From assembly GCA_964036045.1 (NCBI GenBank), contig OZ038385.1, positions 42,822,367 through 42,886,366 on the forward strand: 64,000 bases of DNA, in the 5' to 3' direction. Origin of the DNA: Eutreptiella sp. 'Long Island Sound 2002' (taxonomy: Eukaryota; Euglenozoa; Euglenophyceae; Eutreptiales; Eutreptiaceae). A program made the position numbers and the translations under genes. The notes below the pieces were generated by a model, which did not search any database, had not been told where the DNA came from, and saw only the letters and a list, made by a program, of their open reading frames with translations. Below are positions 42,101 to 51,383 of this stretch, in pieces. Positions within the stretch are counted from its first letter, which is position 1. Each line of letters starts with the position of its first letter.

Positions 42101-43998
42101 CGTAGGGCAGTCGACCCTGGTTTAGCAACAAGGAAACAGGGACTGCAGTGATGGGGATAGTCCCCGTGTTTATACTCTTCAACGAGGCCAGCATCAATGC
42201 ATTCTTGGATCTGGCGCTCGATTTCTTCAACCTGTTCCTGTGGAGCGGGATAGGGACGACGCCTCACTCGCGTCTTTTCGAATTCTGGTTTCAATTTCAA
42301 GTCCATCTGGACCAGCTTTTTACAAGAAAGGGGAGGCAGCAAGGCGCCGAACACCTCCTCATAGGTCATCAGCAGTTTCTTCAGGCGGGGGTCAAGGTTA
42401 AGACTCTCGATTTTCTGAAGGAAATCCTCCTCAGCATGGAGGTTGCTTTTTCCATGTTCTTTCTTTTTATGCCCATCAGCAGTTTCGGCAGGTACAGTAC
42501 CATCGTCCCACTCAGGGGGACATTGCTGCCCATAGTGTAGAGAATACACTAGAGGTATCTCAGGATCAGGCAACGTATAGGACTCATCGTCCTCCTCAGA
42601 CCAGATGGAGTATTTCCAGGTCTGTCTGAGGTATTGCAGCCGCTCTTGGCGCTCAATACCTTCGGCCTTCAGGTACAACAGCCGTCGGAGTTCTTGAGTG
42701 TCATGCTCAGACAATGGCATGTTATTAGCAGCAGGCCGTGCCAGAGCATCAGCACTCCGGGCCACGGGTTCACCTGTGTGCACAGGCTGCATGTGTAGCA
42801 CTGGTTTCCCAACAGAGGAAGCGGGTTCAGAGGTTGACTCTAGATCTACCTCCTCTAGCAACAGCTGGGCCAGGAAAGCACTATGTTTTAGGTCAACACA
42901 GCTGGGATCAACAGAGGGAATAGTGCTGGCGATCTCAGACAGTTGGTCGTCAGCATCCTCTTTTACAGCTGCAGGTTCCAGATAGTCATCAGGAGACTCA
43001 CACCCTGTAAGTGTGGCAGATAGGTGCTCAGGAGATCGATTTTTGAGATCATAAAGGGTCAGGCCACGATTTTCGGCCATGACCTCTTTTAGTAGCACCT
43101 GGTCCAGGTCACACAGGGGTACAGGATTGAGAGATCCATCGATGATGGACAGGAAACTGGCCCACTCAGGGGCCTGCATAGCTGTGTCTGAGTCCTCAGG
43201 CACATAGATGGGGCCGTCGGGGAGTTGCACTCTTCCCACGGTCATTCGGTCAAGCATACGGCGCCAGTAAGCATGTTCACCAGAGCAACCCCAGTCAGGG
43301 GTGCACATAACAACCCTTCCTCCCTCATAAGCGATCTTGGTTAGAACCTTCGCGAGCAGGGAGAAGGGAGGGTTAGCATACGCTAGGCCCATTGCTTTCC
43401 AGAAGAAACGGAAAGCATTGTTCATTTGTTTCGAGCAGTACAACTGCATGATGTGCTGTTGTTGGCTCGCAAACAGTTCCACCTGGATCTCATCCAGGTT
43501 TACCTGGAGGGCCGCCAGTCCATTTTCGAGAACATGACGGGCCAGTTGGTAGTTTTCAGTACGATAGTTCGTCTTGGCTGCGTAGCGCAGCCCAGACTCT
43601 TTTCGTCCTGACAGCTCCAAAGGAACGGAGAATAGCCCACTGCCAAAGTCGCAGTGCAGAGAGTAAGGACGCTGTAGGGACAGCATTTTTACCTGGGGGT
43701 TTCTTCTTAGAAAGTCGGTGCCAATGACGATGTCAAAGGCGTCAGTGTCCAACACTCTGCAGTGTTGGGTCACGGTTTCATCGCCCAGACATATGGTCAC
43801 ATCGACCCCCCCCAAGGAATGGATGGTACGCCCATCCCCTACTCTTATGACCCCGGTCTTAGTTTTCCTGAAAGTTTTAAGCAGGCGCCGGGCCACTATG
43901 GAAAGTGTTGCACCGGTATCAAGCACTGCTCGAAAAACCTGATCCCCGATTTTCACGAGGATCCAGAAAACCAAGTCCTCCTCTTCGGAGCCGCCCCC
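39196..43998 (-). CDS. pol: Ty3-A Pol polyprotein: protease, Dam-like domain, RT, RNase H, integrase, chromodomain
   Basis: Translated by continuing past the gag stop; there are 8 codons between the stop and residue 1 as numbered here (codon at 43974). The protease active site DTGAT is at 19-23. Residues 160-290 hold the Dam-like region: VELFAS 165-170, NPPF 201-204, then a VVMCTPDW strand. RT is about 600-790 with HIDD (738-741) where most families have YxDD. RNase H starts at DAS 891. Integrase follows with an H/C zinc region and D-D-E residues (VDYI, HSDED, CERQNRVVE). A chromodomain sits at about 1515-1557 (WKFLTLWDGY, TWEP). The product processes Gag, copies RNA to DNA and integrates it; the chromodomain probably targets chromatin. 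The frame is fully open over 1592 codons. Confidence 0.93.
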   Translation of the reverse strand, partial: GGGSEEEDLVFWILVKIGDQVFRAVLDTGATLSIVARRLLKTFRKTKTGVIRVGDGRTIHSLGGVDVTICLGDETVTQHCRVLDTDAFDIVIGTDFLRRNPQVKMLSLQRPYSLHCDFGSGLFSVPLELSGRKESGLRYAAKTNYRTENYQLARHVLENGLAALQVNLDEIQVELFASQQQHIMQLYCSKQMNNAFRFFWKAMGLAYANPPFSLLAKVLTKIAYEGGRVVMCTPDWGCSGEHAYWRRMLDRMTVGRVQLPDGPIYVPEDSDTAMQAPEWASFLSIIDGSLNPVPLCDLDQVLLKEVMAENRGLTLYDLKNRSPEHLSATLTGCESPDDYLEPAAVKEDADDQLSEIASTIPSVDPSCVDLKHSAFLAQLLLEEVDLESTSEPASSVGKPVLHMQPVHTGEPVARSADALARPAANNMPLSEHDTQELRRLLYLKAEGIERQERLQYLRQTWKYSIWSEEDDESYTLPDPEIPLVYSLHYGQQCPPEWDDGTVPAETADGHKKKEHGKSNLHAEEDFLQKIESLNLDPRLKKLLMTYEEVFGALLPPLSCKKLVQMDLKLKPEFEKTRVRRRPYPAPQEQVEEIERQIQECIDAGLVEEYKHGDYPHHCSPCFLVAKPGSTALRLVVDYGEVNKKTQNHSGSIPNMENTLERIAKCRYKTKMDKRSGFWQVDLTAAAQELLAFITPKGRVFKWKVMPFGVANAPALFQELMNKILYILRRRPLVQELISRGAEMEAHIDDVSLGTNTKEDHVLLLREFFTVCQENHLRIKLEKCEFMKEEMEYLGFDVGYGWWKPAASKMQPLQDIQIRDDPKKGLHDVRSFVGACNFYRRHIHNFTYSSAPLTDLIKKTTPWRWTSREEECFQELKKKIASSNCLGVPRPEGEIVLITDASDVGGGGTIYQWQELNPAELTHCHYRTTGLNRDGSLKHDYPTSEWRLVPLGHWNWKWNQARSNYSTYDQELLAGMLVLSSQSRLLGSNPIVWLCDQEPVKSFQKGPPPEKAKLKRWWTYLSQFRLTVHHIPGIKNELSDYISRNNFDALIGESSEALAKEAFQRMDVQLDLSMRTAGILEGWSLTDYQSEYEEILQTLSTGLEPRVIDGHQWYKNNQYLFYEDRIVVPEARLDGCLQWSHLSSGHTGANRSVDFFRECFYSSLTLTELRSRMQTIVDACGCHASKQSDSRDRGLISSLPIPYCANSLLYVDYIHGLPRFGGYDSCLVVTCGLSRFTRVFPCNKKITGEQTVKMLVEQWFEPYGAPKQVHSDEDVRIRSDTGWYKRVLNALNVEVTTGVPYTHTSNPLCERQNRVVEQNLRILMKQERTKDWVRLVPWAVLSMNTQRSSSTGFTPHELFHGGRPAWFFKTPFPEDFKSPVGDWLEQKQSLANQAGTNLRHIRDREQSRRNRLRRPASFKVGDLVLVHHSRLPSWPRNCLQDPYFGPYRIIRIDGSRIDVRCSPRLGGELLCAPKQLRHYHSPDDLSWDEWRLSNSEIARIDLENAASPEEADELEEMTADEMAVDGYYVVAGIARHEYKQGWKFLTLWDGYGLSEATWEPMSALIQPDGSINPIFRTYLVENNEGQLLTSAETMSQRKKRS
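43105..43494 (-). other. Dam-like N6-adenine methyltransferase-related domain in Ty3-A Pol
   Basis: The region from VELFAS to the LPDG/IYVP stretch follows the order seen in the Dam-like domain of DIRS-type retroelements: a [VD]-x-LFAS start, a Cys/Ser turn, an aromatic strand, an [N]PP[F/Y] catalytic-type motif (43363-43374), then hydrophobic strands and a P-D-W. NPPF belongs to the [DNS]-PP-[YFW] motif IV of N6-adenine methyltransferases. Homology is by motif order, not by alignment, and SAM binding is not proven. Confidence 0.6.
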
Positions 43999-46191
43999 CT
44001 ATTCCTCATCAGGGAATTTCACATCCACCCCTGCAGCCATGAGGGACTTGGCCATCCAGGCAAAGCGCCTCTTCTTAGAATTATTCCCCTCAGGGGTAGC
44101 GTTATCCCCTTGGGGGCGCTTCTGGGGGACACCTGCGGCAGGAGCGGGTGAAGCAGCAGGAGTGGGTGTTGCAACAGGCGCTGATGAGCGCCTCTGGGGG
44201 TTAGGGGGTCTAGTCTTGCCACCCCCTTTGCCACCTCCTTTACCTTTATCCCCATTCGGGGGATTTCTGGCAGGCGTCTGGGTCTTCTGGCGCTCCGCCT
44301 CCTGACGCTTGAGTTTGTCACTCTCGCGTTTCCTGATGTGGCATTCGTCCTCGTAGTGACGACGTTTGCCACAGTAACCACAGGTGATGGTACACCTGAT
44401 GTGGTCCTGATAGGTCACCTGTTTCCCATCTTTGGTGTGCTGCTGACGTTTCATCTGCAGCATACAGCCACCGCGGAGATCGCAGTCAGAGGCATGACAA
44501 CGTCCCCCCTTGTCATTGACAGGTCGGCAGTAGAACAGGGGGGGTGTGCCTGCATCAGGTTGAACCTTGTTCATGGCACGTAGGTTGCCCCTCCCTTTAC
44601 CACCTCCCTGGTTGGTGTTAGTGGGATTTTTATGCCCCTTCCCTTTGCCACGTTCGGGGGTAGGGGTACCACCTCGTCCCAAATGCTTCTTGAGGAATTT
44701 CTCCATGCGGGAGTCATTCTCTCTCTCAAGAGCTAGCTCAATCAAGAGATCCACCAGTGTATCGTACGAGTGGGTCCTGCTCTTCCTCTCAGAGGTGGAG
44801 CGGCAATCATCCCACGTACGCTGGGGGATCTTACTCATGAGCCACAGGTGGGGCTCAGTGGCTCCGTAGGAGCCCACATTCATCCTCGAAAATAAGTACT
44901 CCAAGTCGCACACGTACTCAGAAATTCGCGCAGCGGATGGAAACTCCGGGAGCATAGGTAGCTCCTCGATCTGTGTGCGTACGCTGAGGTCAGTCTCAGA
45001 GACTGGAAATGTTTTCTCTAACCTCAGGAGTACCTCTGCCCAGGTAGAACAGGTTTTCACAATCTGTTTGACCTGTTTTTGCAAAAATTTCTTTTTGCAT
45101 GAGCGTTTTAGCAGTGAACATTTGGTGGCCACATCCACATGGGATTGGCCAGTCAACAAAAGGAACTCTGCAAATTCTTCTGCCCATTCGAGCAGATTTT
45201 TGGGGTCGAACTCCGGCAGTTCCAGCTGGATGTTCGCCTGGGCAATTGGTCTGCCCGTCTTCCCACCCCCCGGAGTTAGGCCTGATGGCGACACGCCGGC
45301 AAGAGGGGCCAGGGCTGACAGCCCTCTCCTCTCACTCTCTGTGACAGGCACGTCCTGTAGATCAGCCATAGGCACAGTCCTGGTACGGGGGTGAAAGGGG
45401 CTGGGGCAGGTAACCTTAGGCAACAGCCTTGAGACCCTTGATCTCTTGAGATCTTCGGCCAGGGTACTCAGCCCTGGAGAGAGAGAGGGTAACTCAGGCC
45501 TGGGTAAGGGTTCTGCAATACCCAGTTTAGCTTTAATGGCCTCCGATAAGGCCGTCACATCTGGATCTTCTGATCCAGACAGGAACTTGGCCAACAACTC
45601 GGCCGTTTGATCCAGGGCACCGTAGGTTGGCCTTGGATGATGTTGTTCTTCGAGTCGTGTTGGGCCCACTTCGGGAGCCCTTGGGGTTGGATAACATGGT
45701 CTTGGATACTCAAGTCTTGTTCGTCTTGGCAGGGATGCAGTGGACGGAGGACCCGAGTGCGCGTAGGACCCTAGGTCTGTACGTGGTATGGATCCATGTA
45801 CAGCCAGTGGCTCCTCTCCATCTTCCCCACGGATGGATTTGTAGTACTCCTGATGTAGGATGTTCTCGTCCATCTTCTGCTTCAGCTCCTCATACTCCTC
45901 AGGTCCTTCAATGGCAGTTGAGGATGAAGCTGGACAATTTGATCTTGATACTGAAGCAGCCACACGTCTGTGGAGGTGACTGAAGCTGTCTCCACCGTAT
46001 GCTGCTAAGGCCTCGGTTGTAAGGCCTTTATTCTCTTCCGCCCTTCTGCGTTCTGGATCTCCTTGGGACCCAGATGCGCCACTGAGATGATGTGGAGCTC
46101 GGTGTGGTGGTTCACTCATTGGGTGGGCCATGCTGCCCATTTGTACTTGGACAGTTCGGATAGGCCAGGTCCTGACGCTTGGCGTGGACAT
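43999..46191 (-). CDS. gag: Ty3-A Gag with CCHC zinc knuckle
   Basis: A 730-residue ORF from ATG 46191 to TAG 44001-43999. The N-terminal half is Pro/Arg-rich. A central helical capsid-like region follows. A Cys/His-rich block leads into a classical knuckle CGYCGKRRHYEDEC (C-x2-C-x4-H-x4-C) near the C-terminus, then Gly/Lys-rich and Pro-rich tails with a basic KKRR patch. Gag packages the element RNA into cytoplasmic particles. Pol continues in the same frame directly after the stop, so a fraction of Gag-Pol could arise by readthrough. Confidence 0.9.
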   Translation of the reverse strand: MSTPSVRTWPIRTVQVQMGSMAHPMSEPPHRAPHHLSGASGSQGDPERRRAEENKGLTTEALAAYGGDSFSHLHRRVAASVSRSNCPASSSTAIEGPEEYEELKQKMDENILHQEYYKSIRGEDGEEPLAVHGSIPRTDLGSYAHSGPPSTASLPRRTRLEYPRPCYPTPRAPEVGPTRLEEQHHPRPTYGALDQTAELLAKFLSGSEDPDVTALSEAIKAKLGIAEPLPRPELPSLSPGLSTLAEDLKRSRVSRLLPKVTCPSPFHPRTRTVPMADLQDVPVTESERRGLSALAPLAGVSPSGLTPGGGKTGRPIAQANIQLELPEFDPKNLLEWAEEFAEFLLLTGQSHVDVATKCSLLKRSCKKKFLQKQVKQIVKTCSTWAEVLLRLEKTFPVSETDLSVRTQIEELPMLPEFPSAARISEYVCDLEYLFSRMNVGSYGATEPHLWLMSKIPQRTWDDCRSTSERKSRTHSYDTLVDLLIELALERENDSRMEKFLKKHLGRGGTPTPERGKGKGHKNPTNTNQGGGKGRGNLRAMNKVQPDAGTPPLFYCRPVNDKGGRCHASDCDLRGGCMLQMKRQQHTKDGKQVTYQDHIRCTITCGYCGKRRHYEDECHIRKRESDKLKRQEAERQKTQTPARNPPNGDKGKGGGKGGGKTRPPNPQRRSSAPVATPTPAASPAPAAGVPQKRPQGDNATPEGNNSKKRRFAWMAKSLMAAGVDVKFPDEE

Positions 46192-46255
46192 GATGAACTT
46201 GTTGTTGAGCTTTTGTTCTGCACTTCTTCTCAGGGTCGGTTCAAAAGGTCACAAG

Positions 46256-46272
46256 GGACTGTCTCTGCTACC
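46256..46272 (-). promoter_or_regulatory. Ty3-A primer-binding site (initiator tRNA-Met)
   Basis: Directly inside the 5' LTR the minus strand reads GGTAGCAGAGACAGTCC. With the ancestral last LTR base (T) this gives TGGTAGCAGAG, the complement of the 3' end of eukaryotic initiator tRNA-Met. This copy's 5' LTR ends in C instead of T. Confidence 0.8.
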
Positions 46273-46983
46273 GGAAAGATGTCCTTGAATTATGCCCTAG
46301 GTCTTTTGATGTATTCCTGCAGGTTTTGTAGTTGAAAACCCCAAACCAAAGCAGCAAGTAGAGCAAGGACTGAATGTGGATCGAATCAATGATTGGTTTT
46401 GGAATCCAGTGTAACACAGAAGGGCTGCAGATAGACAAAGCAGGTTTATGCACATAGATTCAATCACAAATGTATAATACAAAAGATTTTATATGAAAAT
46501 TGGTCAGACTCTAGCCTCAGAGGTTGCATTAGGCACTTCATGTGCACTCTTTTGGGTGAAATGGTGCTGGTTAGGACTGAGAGGCATAGATGTCAGGACC
46601 ACACAGAAAATGACTTGGCCAAGCAACTGAATTCAGAAACAGTTACAAAGTAGGACCACAATAAGTGGTAGAAACAATTGAGTATAGGGGTCTTGGGGTG
46701 GGAGACCACTAGGCTTAACCTCCAAGGCCTACAAGCATGAAATGCCTGATTTATTTTGGTATGTCCTCCATGAAGGAAGGTACCTCCGCTCAGTTGAGTG
46801 GTAGGGGTGAACTTCATGGGGGGGCTAGGGTCACAACCCTAGTTACTTTGAGAAAGTGTACTTTAGGCAACAAAAGAGAGATAAAAACACTTAAGTTTGT
46901 CTTAGCATCAACAAAGGGTTTTAAGGGGGGCTTAGCCTGGATCAAGCCCTCCAAGAAAGACATGGCAGTGACTTTTTCTTACT
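46273..46983 (-). repeat. Ty3-A 5' LTR (element orientation)
   Basis: Partner of 34442-35152. Same length (711 bp) and the same AG...CT-type ends, apart from a single A-to-G change (plus strand) at its inner end next to the primer-binding site. Confidence 0.93.
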
Positions 46984-46988
46984 ACAGG

Positions 46989-48335
46989 CGTTGGGAGGCC
47001 GCTGCCACGGATTTGGGCCTTGGAATCCATGTAAAGTGGCTGACCTGCACCCAGGTGAAACGGTATACGTCGAGTTCAACTCCGGCTGGCATGGTGGGAC
47101 AGTTCTGCATGACCCCACGCCGACCTATGCTGTGGTGCAGTTTCATATCGACAACACACTTTTTCACATTAAAGACGCCCTTCATAATTTCAGCGTGCAT
47201 GTCCCACCTCAGCCCAACCCAGCGAACCCAGAGCCGGCCCTCCACATGTCCATATCCCCTCCCCTTCTTTACCTCCCAGCCCCGCTCCCCCCTTACGCCA
47301 TCCCGTACAGGTCAACACAAGTGGGATCTAACTCGCTCGGCCATCTCTTTCGATACCCTGAGGAAATCCCATTACCACAGGTATCAGCACTGGTCTCGTG
47401 GGGGTGTGTGAGCGTACGAAACGCGGTTGAACACCCGCAGGCGAACAACTGGCTGTGGGTGTACCTCGACGGGTCCTGGCACAATCCTCTAGCTGGGTCG
47501 GCGGCGGTGATGGTCTGGCCGGATGGCACTGTCCTGGCACTGGCCATTCCCTGCCCCTACCCTGGCAGCAAGGATGCTGAGTTCTGGTCCTTCGTGCAGT
47601 GCACGCGCTACCTCCAGTCTGTAGGCTTTAAAGGCCAGAAATTTTTCTGCATTGATAACTCTCAACTTGTTGACTGTGCTGACTGGGTTTTGTCCCAAAG
47701 CCCGATCCCGCCAGCTTCGGCATCCACTCAAGGAACATGGTTCCATACCGTCCACGGAGTTATCCAATCCTCTTCCTTCACGGTAGGAGTGGGGTAGCTC
47801 AAGTCGCACGTCGGCTTCCCAGGAAACGAGGTGGCTGATGGTTTCGCTAAATACACCTCATATGCATGTGCCGTCCTCGAAGCCCACAAACAGCCCCCGG
47901 GACTCCATACCGTTCCTTTTCATGGCAATCCTCACATTCACGAGCTCGGGGGGTCTCAAAGACGCCGGCTGTACCCCTGGCATGCACAAACCGGTATTTC
48001 CGTGCCACTCAGCTTTGATTGGGCTCGGCACCACTCATGGTTTAGCTCTTTTGCGGCCAAGTGGGTACTGGGAGTAAAGGGAATTCACGGTGCCGGCCCG
48101 TTCTGGGATGTCTCAGACAGACAGTGTTCTCTGTGTGATACCCGCCACTCCCTAGACATCGTTTCCAGTGTGGCCTTTTGTGACGACATGAAACCCTTCC
48201 TGCACCAGATTGCTGACTCTTGGGGTCCCAACATATCCCCCGTGGTGCATCAGTGGCTGACTGGCCCCCGTTCGAGAGGGGAACTTCGAAATTTTGCCAG
48301 GACCCTGATCCCTGTTTCCCTCTATGAACTCCTCA
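46989..48335 (+). pseudogene. LINE ORF2, second segment: connector and RNase H (one in-frame stop)
   Basis: It continues the ORF2 frame from 34441 once Ty3-A and one TSD copy are set aside. A short Trp/Gly-rich domain precedes a retroelement RNase H: YLDGSW (first Asp), a Glu segment (KDAEFWSF), CIDNSQ (Asp), and VGFPGNEVADGFA (His region and last Asp). TAG at 47795-47797 interrupts it between the third and fourth motifs; its neighbourhood suggests a lost Trp codon. A C-x2-C...H pattern (CSLCDTRHS) near 48126 may be the usual LINE zinc knuckle. Interrupted again at 48335 by Ty3-B. Confidence 0.8.
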
Positions 48336-49132
48336 AGAAAAGTTTATAGTGGTTTCAGCACTGTGTTTTTGCTTCTCCTGCTGCTTGCTGTTGCTGTAGG
48401 GTTTCCTGCTGCTTGTTTTGGATGATGAAAACCTTTTGTTTGCAGAAATAGAGTCAATAGAGTCAATCCAGGATAACCCAAGCCAGAAGTATGCAAGGAG
48501 AAGAGAATTCAGGATCAAAGCATGAAGGGCTGCAGTGTAAACAGTGAAAGATGATTGGATACCCACAGATACTGCAACTCAGGTCACAAATGAATGCATA
48601 TTCACAAAGATAGCTGAAATGTTTTTGGAAAAGAGTTAGAAAACTGCCCCATGGTCACTCTCTCTCCATACTGCCATCTCAGGAGATGTGCACTCTTTGT
48701 TTTGGGTCCCATATGTGCTGAGGTGGCATGGTATGTGGTGATGAGGTCACTGCCATGTCACATGGGATCTTCCTACTTAGCTAGGCTGACCAGGAATTGA
48801 ACCCAGGACCTCTCAAAAAGAGGTGCCCAGCCCCCTAGGGTGCATACCACTAGGATAGCTAAGAATTCATGGAAAAACAGAGATAAATTCATAGGCTCTA
48901 CCTTAGGTATGTCAGTGCTCAGTCAACTCAGGAAAAGATGTTTTACTTCTGATTGAAAGGGGATTAAGGGGTCCACTCCATATCCTGATTGGGTGTTTGG
49001 TTCCATAGGTCAAAATGTGTTATCACCACTTTTGGTTGGACCAATACTAAGATAAAAATGCATGGATGCTCAGTGCATCTCTAATACAACTAGAGTATGC
49101 CTCAAAGCAATGGAAAAGCACTTTTTCTTACT
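48336..49132 (-). repeat. Ty3-B 3' LTR (element orientation)
   Basis: Minus-strand ends are AGTAAGAAAAAG...CTTTTCT. Directly inside, the minus strand reads AAGGGGGG before AGTAAG, a good polypurine tract for plus-strand priming. Confidence 0.92.
48780..48860 (-). repeat. tRNA-Lys-like module inside the Ty3-B LTR
   Basis: The minus strand has an A-box-like TATCCTAGTGGTATGC, a 5-bp stem ACCTC/GAGGT closing a 7-base loop TTTTTGA (anticodon position TTT), and a B box GGTTCAATTCC, with AGCT...AGCT ends. The other LTR has the same module at 61049-61129 with one T-arm change. Confidence 0.55.
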
Positions 49133-51383
49133 CCCCCCTTGTGGTGTGGTGGCCACCACTGTCGCATTTTAGGAAAAAGGGAATTTTTCTTGGCCTTTCC
49201 TTGGTTTCCACATCTACTTTAAAATACCTACAGTTTCCCTCACACTGAAAAATGAGCGCTCACCATGGCTGGCGCTCTTTTGCTGCTCTGTATGTAACAT
49301 GTCCTACAGAAGACTCAGCGCTCATGGCGCTGCCGGGGCTCGTGTGGCTTGGTTGGGTTAGTATGGGAGCATGCCAAACATATGCATATGCATCCCTCCC
49401 TCCAAGACGCAGCGTCGACACAAACCCAACGCAAGACACAATATACACACTCGCATGGGTTCTCGTAAACCTACTGGCGACCTGTGACCTGTCTTAGGGC
49501 GAAGGGAGTCGGAAGAAAATTAAATTGCCCCTTGCCGGGGTCTTGGTTCTGCTCAGTCTCTCCAGGCACCTGCGTTTCGGCCCGAACACGCCCTACTCAG
49601 CGAGGCTGCGCGTGGGTATCTGCAGAGGCAGGAATGGGAGAATTATGGACGAATCCACGCAAAAACGAAGCGATGACACCAAAATCTGCCAAATGACGGC
49701 GTAGAATTTTTCTGAAACAACACACCTGAGCAGAATCCAATTGTGCATCAGAAGCACATTTTTATAGAAATTATAGTCATCTCTGGATTTTTTAAATCCA
49801 GAAATTCATACGCATAAAATGGCGGAGCGCAGGAGCGGCTCCTAGCGAAGCGCTGGAAAATGGAGAAATAATGGAATTATAAACGTATGTCTCACGTAGT
49901 CTTGAAAATGACGAGACACACATTAATAAATAAACATACAGATTCCACCCACACTAATAGAAGCTTCAAAAATTCAAGAATTCGAAAACCAATCGAAAAG
50001 ACTTCAATGAATCAGGTATAAACTACAGGTATGCTCGTTTCGCATGCCGCATACACATTGCTCGTCTCGTGTCTCCTTGAACGAGTCTTGTAGCAGCGCT
50101 AACAACAATAGAACGCGATAGAGGGATTGATTAGAAAGATTGCAGATGATTAGCGGTCAGATCAGGGTGATTAGACATACACACAAGTGCATAGCAACGT
50201 TCTTCGCGTGCGCCCCTTACTTGCTCTCTCTCTCCAGCGGTTGGTAAGGTGAGTAAGCCCAGGCGGGGCCACCCCCTAGTGGAGTCCGTGATTGGTGCTG
50301 AGATGGGCAGGTGTGCCCAAAAGGATCGTGCCTACTCGCGCATGCACACACGCATTAAAGGGTAGGCCACGCGAAGTGCGCACGGTAAACCTTGTTTAGG
50401 CTACCCAGGGGCTCCTCGGTACGTTCTTTAAGAGAACCTGAGGAGTCCCTTAAAGCTTGCTTGCTTGACAAGGGTAGCTGGTCCTCCAGCGTGTTTGCGG
50501 ACAGTGTATTATAGGTCACACTGAGAAGGGTATAATACCTGGAGTGTGGCTTGGTTCCTCCGCCGCAAACGCCCTTTCATTTGCCTTTGTTTTACAGGTG
50601 GGCAGGTAGGGTGATTGGTGCAGCAGCCTTTTTTTATGCCCTGCTAAACAAGGGCGCAGATCACACAAACAAGTAACTCCGCTCCGCCTGTGGCAGAGCA
50701 GGGAGTCCGACTTCATCGACATCTGCGCCTTGCACGCGAGAGCACTCCTTCCCTCCAAGCCCTAGCAGGGGAAATGCGTTGTGGCGTCCCCTGTTAGGCC
50801 ACAGTTGCTTAGCAGCGCTGTGTTCTCTTGTCATTTCACAGGAGGGTCGCTAGGACCCACGACACCTTTGCCTTCGCAACGCCCAGTAGAGTGTGCGTGT
50901 AGGAGTGGTAGTCCTGAGTGGGGGCTTGAGCCAGTTGCCCCAGTGCTCGCCCACCAGGATGGTGCCACTGTAGGGTGTGTAGGACCTGTAGTGCGTGTGT
51001 CACTGTCCCACCCGTTTCCTGCAATTTTAGCAGGGTTGGTGGGCTGTGGCAGTGGTTAGGTCAGTGTTTTGGCCACATAGCAAAACGGTGTTTTCATGCC
51101 TTCATAGCTTTTGGCCACCCCTCCCTGTAGTAGACAGATAGGTAGGGAAAACAATACCTGGATTAGTACGCTGGGTATTCCCCAAAGGTTTTGCGCCAGC
51201 ACAGAAATTGGGCGCTTAGGGGAGGGGAGACCCGGGGCGTACCCCATGGCATCAATATGCCAACCCTCCAGGTTTAGTAAGGGCGCAGACTTGGGTATAA
51301 TTAGGACACCACTTCTGCGGCTTGCTCTCAGGACCTCAGGGATAGCACACTCACACATACGCTTTGGCAGGTAAGGGTAAGGT
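49133..51383 (-). other. Ty3-B 3' non-coding region
   Basis: About 2.25 kb between pol stop and 3' LTR. The segment 50350-50800 is homologous to Ty3-A 36388-36554 plus 37918-38240, including two hairpins and a short minus-strand ORF (50758-50516). No other coding signal. Confidence 0.75.

Larger units (their letters stand above)
34442..46983 (-). mobile_element. Ty3-A: full-length Ty3/gypsy chromodomain retrotransposon
   Basis: Two 711-bp LTRs (34442-35152 and 46273-46983) differ at only two positions I can find. They are flanked by a perfect 5-bp target duplication ACAGG (34437-34441 and 46984-46988). The minus-strand order is 5' LTR, primer-binding site, gag, in-frame stop, pol (protease, Dam-like domain, RT, RNase H, integrase, chromodomain), a 4-kb 3' non-coding region, 3' LTR. 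Gag and pol are uninterrupted, so this is a young, possibly competent copy. It sits inside LINE ORF2 and itself contains a hAT insertion (36555-37917). Confidence 0.93.

Noticed and set aside
42148-42540. Plus-strand frames inside Ty3-A and Ty3-B
   Set aside because: Antisense shadows of pol and gag; the minus frames carry all catalytic motifs.
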